Assembly (NCBI GenBank): GCA_010029175.1
Contig: RGNC01000104.1
Coordinates: forward strand, 1-7,108
From: Synechococcaceae bacterium WB8_1B_136
GTDB taxonomy: Bacteria > Cyanobacteriota > Cyanobacteriia > PCC-6307 > Cyanobiaceae
Reading direction: 5' to 3'
Length of the DNA stretch: 7,108 bases
This document shows, piece by piece, positions 5,773-7,108 of the stretch (position 1 is its first letter; the number at the start of each line of letters is the position of its first letter). The translations under genes and the position numbers were made by a program. The notes beneath the pieces were generated by a model. That model saw only the letters and a list, made by a program, of their open reading frames with translations. It did not search any database and was not told the origin of the DNA.

Positions 5773-6480
5773 CTCCAGCAGATGGCGCTGCACCCAGCCG
5801 GCCAGCAGCCCCCCCACGATCGGCGCCAACCAGAACAGCCACAGCTGGCCGATGGCATCGCCCCCCACCCACAGGGCCACGCCGGTGCTGCGGGCCGGAT
5901 TCACCGAGGTGTTGGTAACCGGAATGCTGATCAGGTGGATCAAGGTGAGCGAGAGGCCGATCGGCACGCCGGCCAGATCCTTGATCGCATCCTTGTGGGT
6001 GGCCCCCAGGATCACCAGCAGGAACACAAAGCTGAGCACCACTTCGATCACCAGGGCCGAGATCAGCCCGTAGCCCCCGGGGGAGTGGGCGCCGAAACCG
6101 TTGGTGGCCAGGGGGTTCGAACCGGAGAGCTCAAAGCCGGCACGGCCGCTGGCGATGCCGTAGATCAAGCCACCGGCGATCACGCCGCCCAGCACCTGGG
6201 CCACGATGTAGGGCAGCAACTCCGAGCCGCGGAAGCGACCGCTGGCCCAGAGACCGAAGCTCACGGCCGGATTGATGTGGCAACCGGACACATGACCGAT
6301 GGCGTAGGCCATGGTGAGCAGGGTGAGGCCAAAGGCCAGGGCAACCCCCAGAAAACCAAGCCCGAGGGGGTTGGAATCGGCCTGGGCATAGGGAAACACG
6401 GCAGCCAGAACGGCACTGCCGCAGCCACCGAACACCAGCACGAAGGTGCCAATCAGCTCAGCCAGGAATCTCCTGGACAT
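5758..6480 (-). CDS. aqpZ: Aquaporin Z, water channel of the MIP family
   Basis: A 240-residue aquaporin, close to E. coli AqpZ (231), forming a six-helix plasma-membrane pore for rapid water flow. It begins MSRRFLAELIGTF, then VFGGCGSAVLAA. Both half-helix signatures are present, HINPAVS with NPA at 70-72 and TSVNPARS with NPA at 194-196. The selectivity-filter residues of AqpZ are all present (F50, H182, T191, R197), which supports a strict water channel rather than a glycerol facilitator. The first extracellular loop (PYAQADSNPLGLG, 30-42) is several residues longer than in E. coli, and a cysteine replaces a glycine just before the first NPA (C67). The ATG at 6480 matches the family start and has AGG 8 nt upstream; an in-frame ATG at 6498 would add six residues. 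The frame is open further upstream, but those codons resemble no aquaporin N-terminus. It lies downstream of murE on the same strand. Confidence 0.93.
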   Translation of the reverse strand: MSRRFLAELIGTFVLVFGGCGSAVLAAVFPYAQADSNPLGLGFLGVALAFGLTLLTMAYAIGHVSGCHINPAVSFGLWASGRFRGSELLPYIVAQVLGGVIAGGLIYGIASGRAGFELSGSNPLATNGFGAHSPGGYGLISALVIEVVLSFVFLLVILGATHKDAIKDLAGVPIGLSLTLIHLISIPVTNTSVNPARSTGVALWVGGDAIGQLWLFWLAPIVGGLLAGWVQRHLLEGRSN

Positions 6481-6632
6481 GGGTTGAACCTGCGCCATGA
6501 AATCGCCACGCCAGCAAAACTCTCCGGCACCGTAGCCGTTGCAACCGCGGCCGCAAACAACAGCCGCCCAGACGACATCTTCGCCGCGAAAAAACGGCAA
6601 TGCCGCATCATTCCGGCAGCCGAAGCTGGTGA
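6481..6632 (-). other. Leader region between murE and aqpZ
   Basis: About 150 bp separate the murE stop from the aqpZ start. The aqpZ-proximal part should contain its promoter and ribosome-binding site; the AGG at 6489-6491 (minus strand) is the only likely Shine-Dalgarno. No convincing -35/-10 pair was found. The aqpZ frame remains open across most of the gap, but its product there (Trp, Cys, Gly and Arg rich) does not look coding. Confidence 0.35.
6589..6606 (-). terminator. Weak candidate intrinsic terminator after murE
   Basis: Read on the minus strand, GCGGC, a 3-nt ATT loop and GCCGT are followed directly by a run of six T. The stem has four G-C pairs plus a possible G-U pair, so it is short, but stem plus T-run sits 27 bp past the murE stop, where a terminator is expected. 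It would separate murE from aqpZ transcription. Confidence 0.35.
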
Positions 6633-7108
6633 TCAGCGGGCCAGCGCCCGCAGGGCCTTCTCCGCTTCCTCCCGGTCGTCGAAATGGATGCGCCGGCTGC
6701 CGAGGATCTGGTAGTCCTCGTGGCCCTTGCCGGCGATCAGCACCAGATCCTCCGGACTGGCCGCCGCGATCGCGCTGGCGATGGCCTGGGCCCGGTCGGC
6801 TTCCACCCGCACCGCGGTGCCAGCGGGGATGCCGGCCAGCACGTCGTCGAGGATGCGCTGGGGGTCTTCGCTGCGGGGGTTGTCGGAGGTCAGCACCACC
6901 TGATCCGCCAGCCGGGCGGCTATCGCCCCCATCTGGGGACGCTTGCTGCGATCGCGATCACCGCCGCAGCCGAACACGCAGATCAGCCGCGCCTGGGTGA
7001 AGGGCCGGCAGGCGTTGAGGGCGCTCTCCAGGCCATCGGGGGTGTGGGCGTAGTCCACCAACACCGCCGGGCCGCGCTGCGCACCGCTCAGCGGCACCCG
7101 CTCCATGC
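6633..7108 (-). CDS. murE: UDP-N-acetylmuramoyl-L-alanyl-D-glutamate--2,6-diaminopimelate ligase, C-terminal part
   Basis: The last 157 or so residues of MurE; the N-terminal and ATP-binding domains lie beyond the right edge. MurE is the cytoplasmic ligase that uses ATP to add meso-diaminopimelate to UDP-MurNAc-L-Ala-D-Glu in peptidoglycan synthesis. Counting from the methionine near the edge, the visible landmarks are VDYAHTPD at 17-24, the Mur ligase FGCGGDRD at 45-52, KRPQMGAIA at 55-63, the meso-DAP recognition motif DNPR at 75-78 followed by SE, and AGKGHEDYQ at 125-133. DNPR indicates a diaminopimelate-adding rather than lysine-adding enzyme, as expected for cyanobacteria. The edge methionine matches the inner GRMEV-like stretch of E. 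coli MurE, so it is not the real start. The stop at 6633-6635 gives a normal C-terminus ending ALRALAR. Two GCGATCGC octamers lie inside the gene. Confidence 0.95.
   Translation of the reverse strand, partial: MERVPLSGAQRGPAVLVDYAHTPDGLESALNACRPFTQARLICVFGCGGDRDRSKRPQMGAIAARLADQVVLTSDNPRSEDPQRILDDVLAGIPAGTAVRVEADRAQAIASAIAAASPEDLVLIAGKGHEDYQILGSRRIHFDDREEAEKALRALAR
6766..6773. repeat. HIP1 octamer GCGATCGC
   Basis: An exact GCGATCGC palindrome, the highly iterated octamer of many cyanobacterial genomes, within murE. Confidence 0.7.
6948..6955. repeat. HIP1 octamer GCGATCGC
   Basis: A second exact GCGATCGC, 182 bp from the first and also within murE. It is followed by GATC, giving GCGATCGCGATC. 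Confidence 0.7.

Noticed and set aside
6499..6600. N-terminal extension of aqpZ to a TTG at 6600
   Set aside because: The added residues are rich in Trp, Cys, Gly and Arg and resemble no aquaporin; the family start and an AGG 8 nt upstream support ATG 6480.
5782..6714. Plus-strand 310-codon open frame opposite aqpZ and part of murE
   Set aside because: It spans two well-supported genes and the gap between them, and its product is low-complexity.
1..7108. CRISPR arrays, tRNA or rRNA genes, insertion-sequence ends
   Set aside because: Looked for and not seen: no regularly spaced repeats, no cloverleaf-type sequence and no transposase-like frame with terminal repeats.

Overview
The window is GC-rich and densely packed. 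Its genes look cyanobacterial, most likely from the Synechococcus/Cyanobium group. The evidence is a Ycf46-type AAA ATPase, a cysteine desulfurase-fold enzyme of the kind common in these organisms, a meso-DAP-type murE, and two copies of the cyanobacterial octamer GCGATCGC. This placement is inferred from protein resemblance and composition, not from a marker gene.

Layout, left to right: the possible last codons of an upstream gene (2-25); a complete Ycf46-like AAA ATPase (51-1541, +); a 53-codon two-helix membrane protein (1633-1794, +); a compact MscS-type mechanosensitive channel (1817-2635, -), convergent with the small gene; a divergent intergenic gap; a PLP enzyme of the aminotransferase class V fold (2753-4003, +); a pentameric ligand-gated ion channel homologue (4033-5199, +) about 30-40 bp downstream; a 155-bp gap with weak inverted repeats; a small secreted or membrane protein with a duplicated SPFAxAK motif (5355-5723, +); a strong hairpin between convergent genes; aquaporin AqpZ (5758-6480, -); and the 3' part of murE (6633-7108, -), which runs off the right edge.

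The central observation is the 4033-5199 gene, which is easily passed over as a hypothetical membrane protein. It has a signal peptide, a beta-rich extracellular domain with the PFDxQ element of the Cys-loop region (without the cysteines), four membrane segments, and the M2-M3 motif PYMTY that I recall from the Gloeobacter channel GLIC. It lies directly behind a cysteine desulfurase/C-S lyase-like enzyme, and its base composition falls well below that of its neighbours. Three unrelated pore families (MscS, pentameric channel, aquaporin) lie within 5 kb, which suggests a region concerned with osmotic or ionic responses at the cell envelope. That functional link is inference. No tRNA, rRNA, CRISPR array or insertion sequence was seen.
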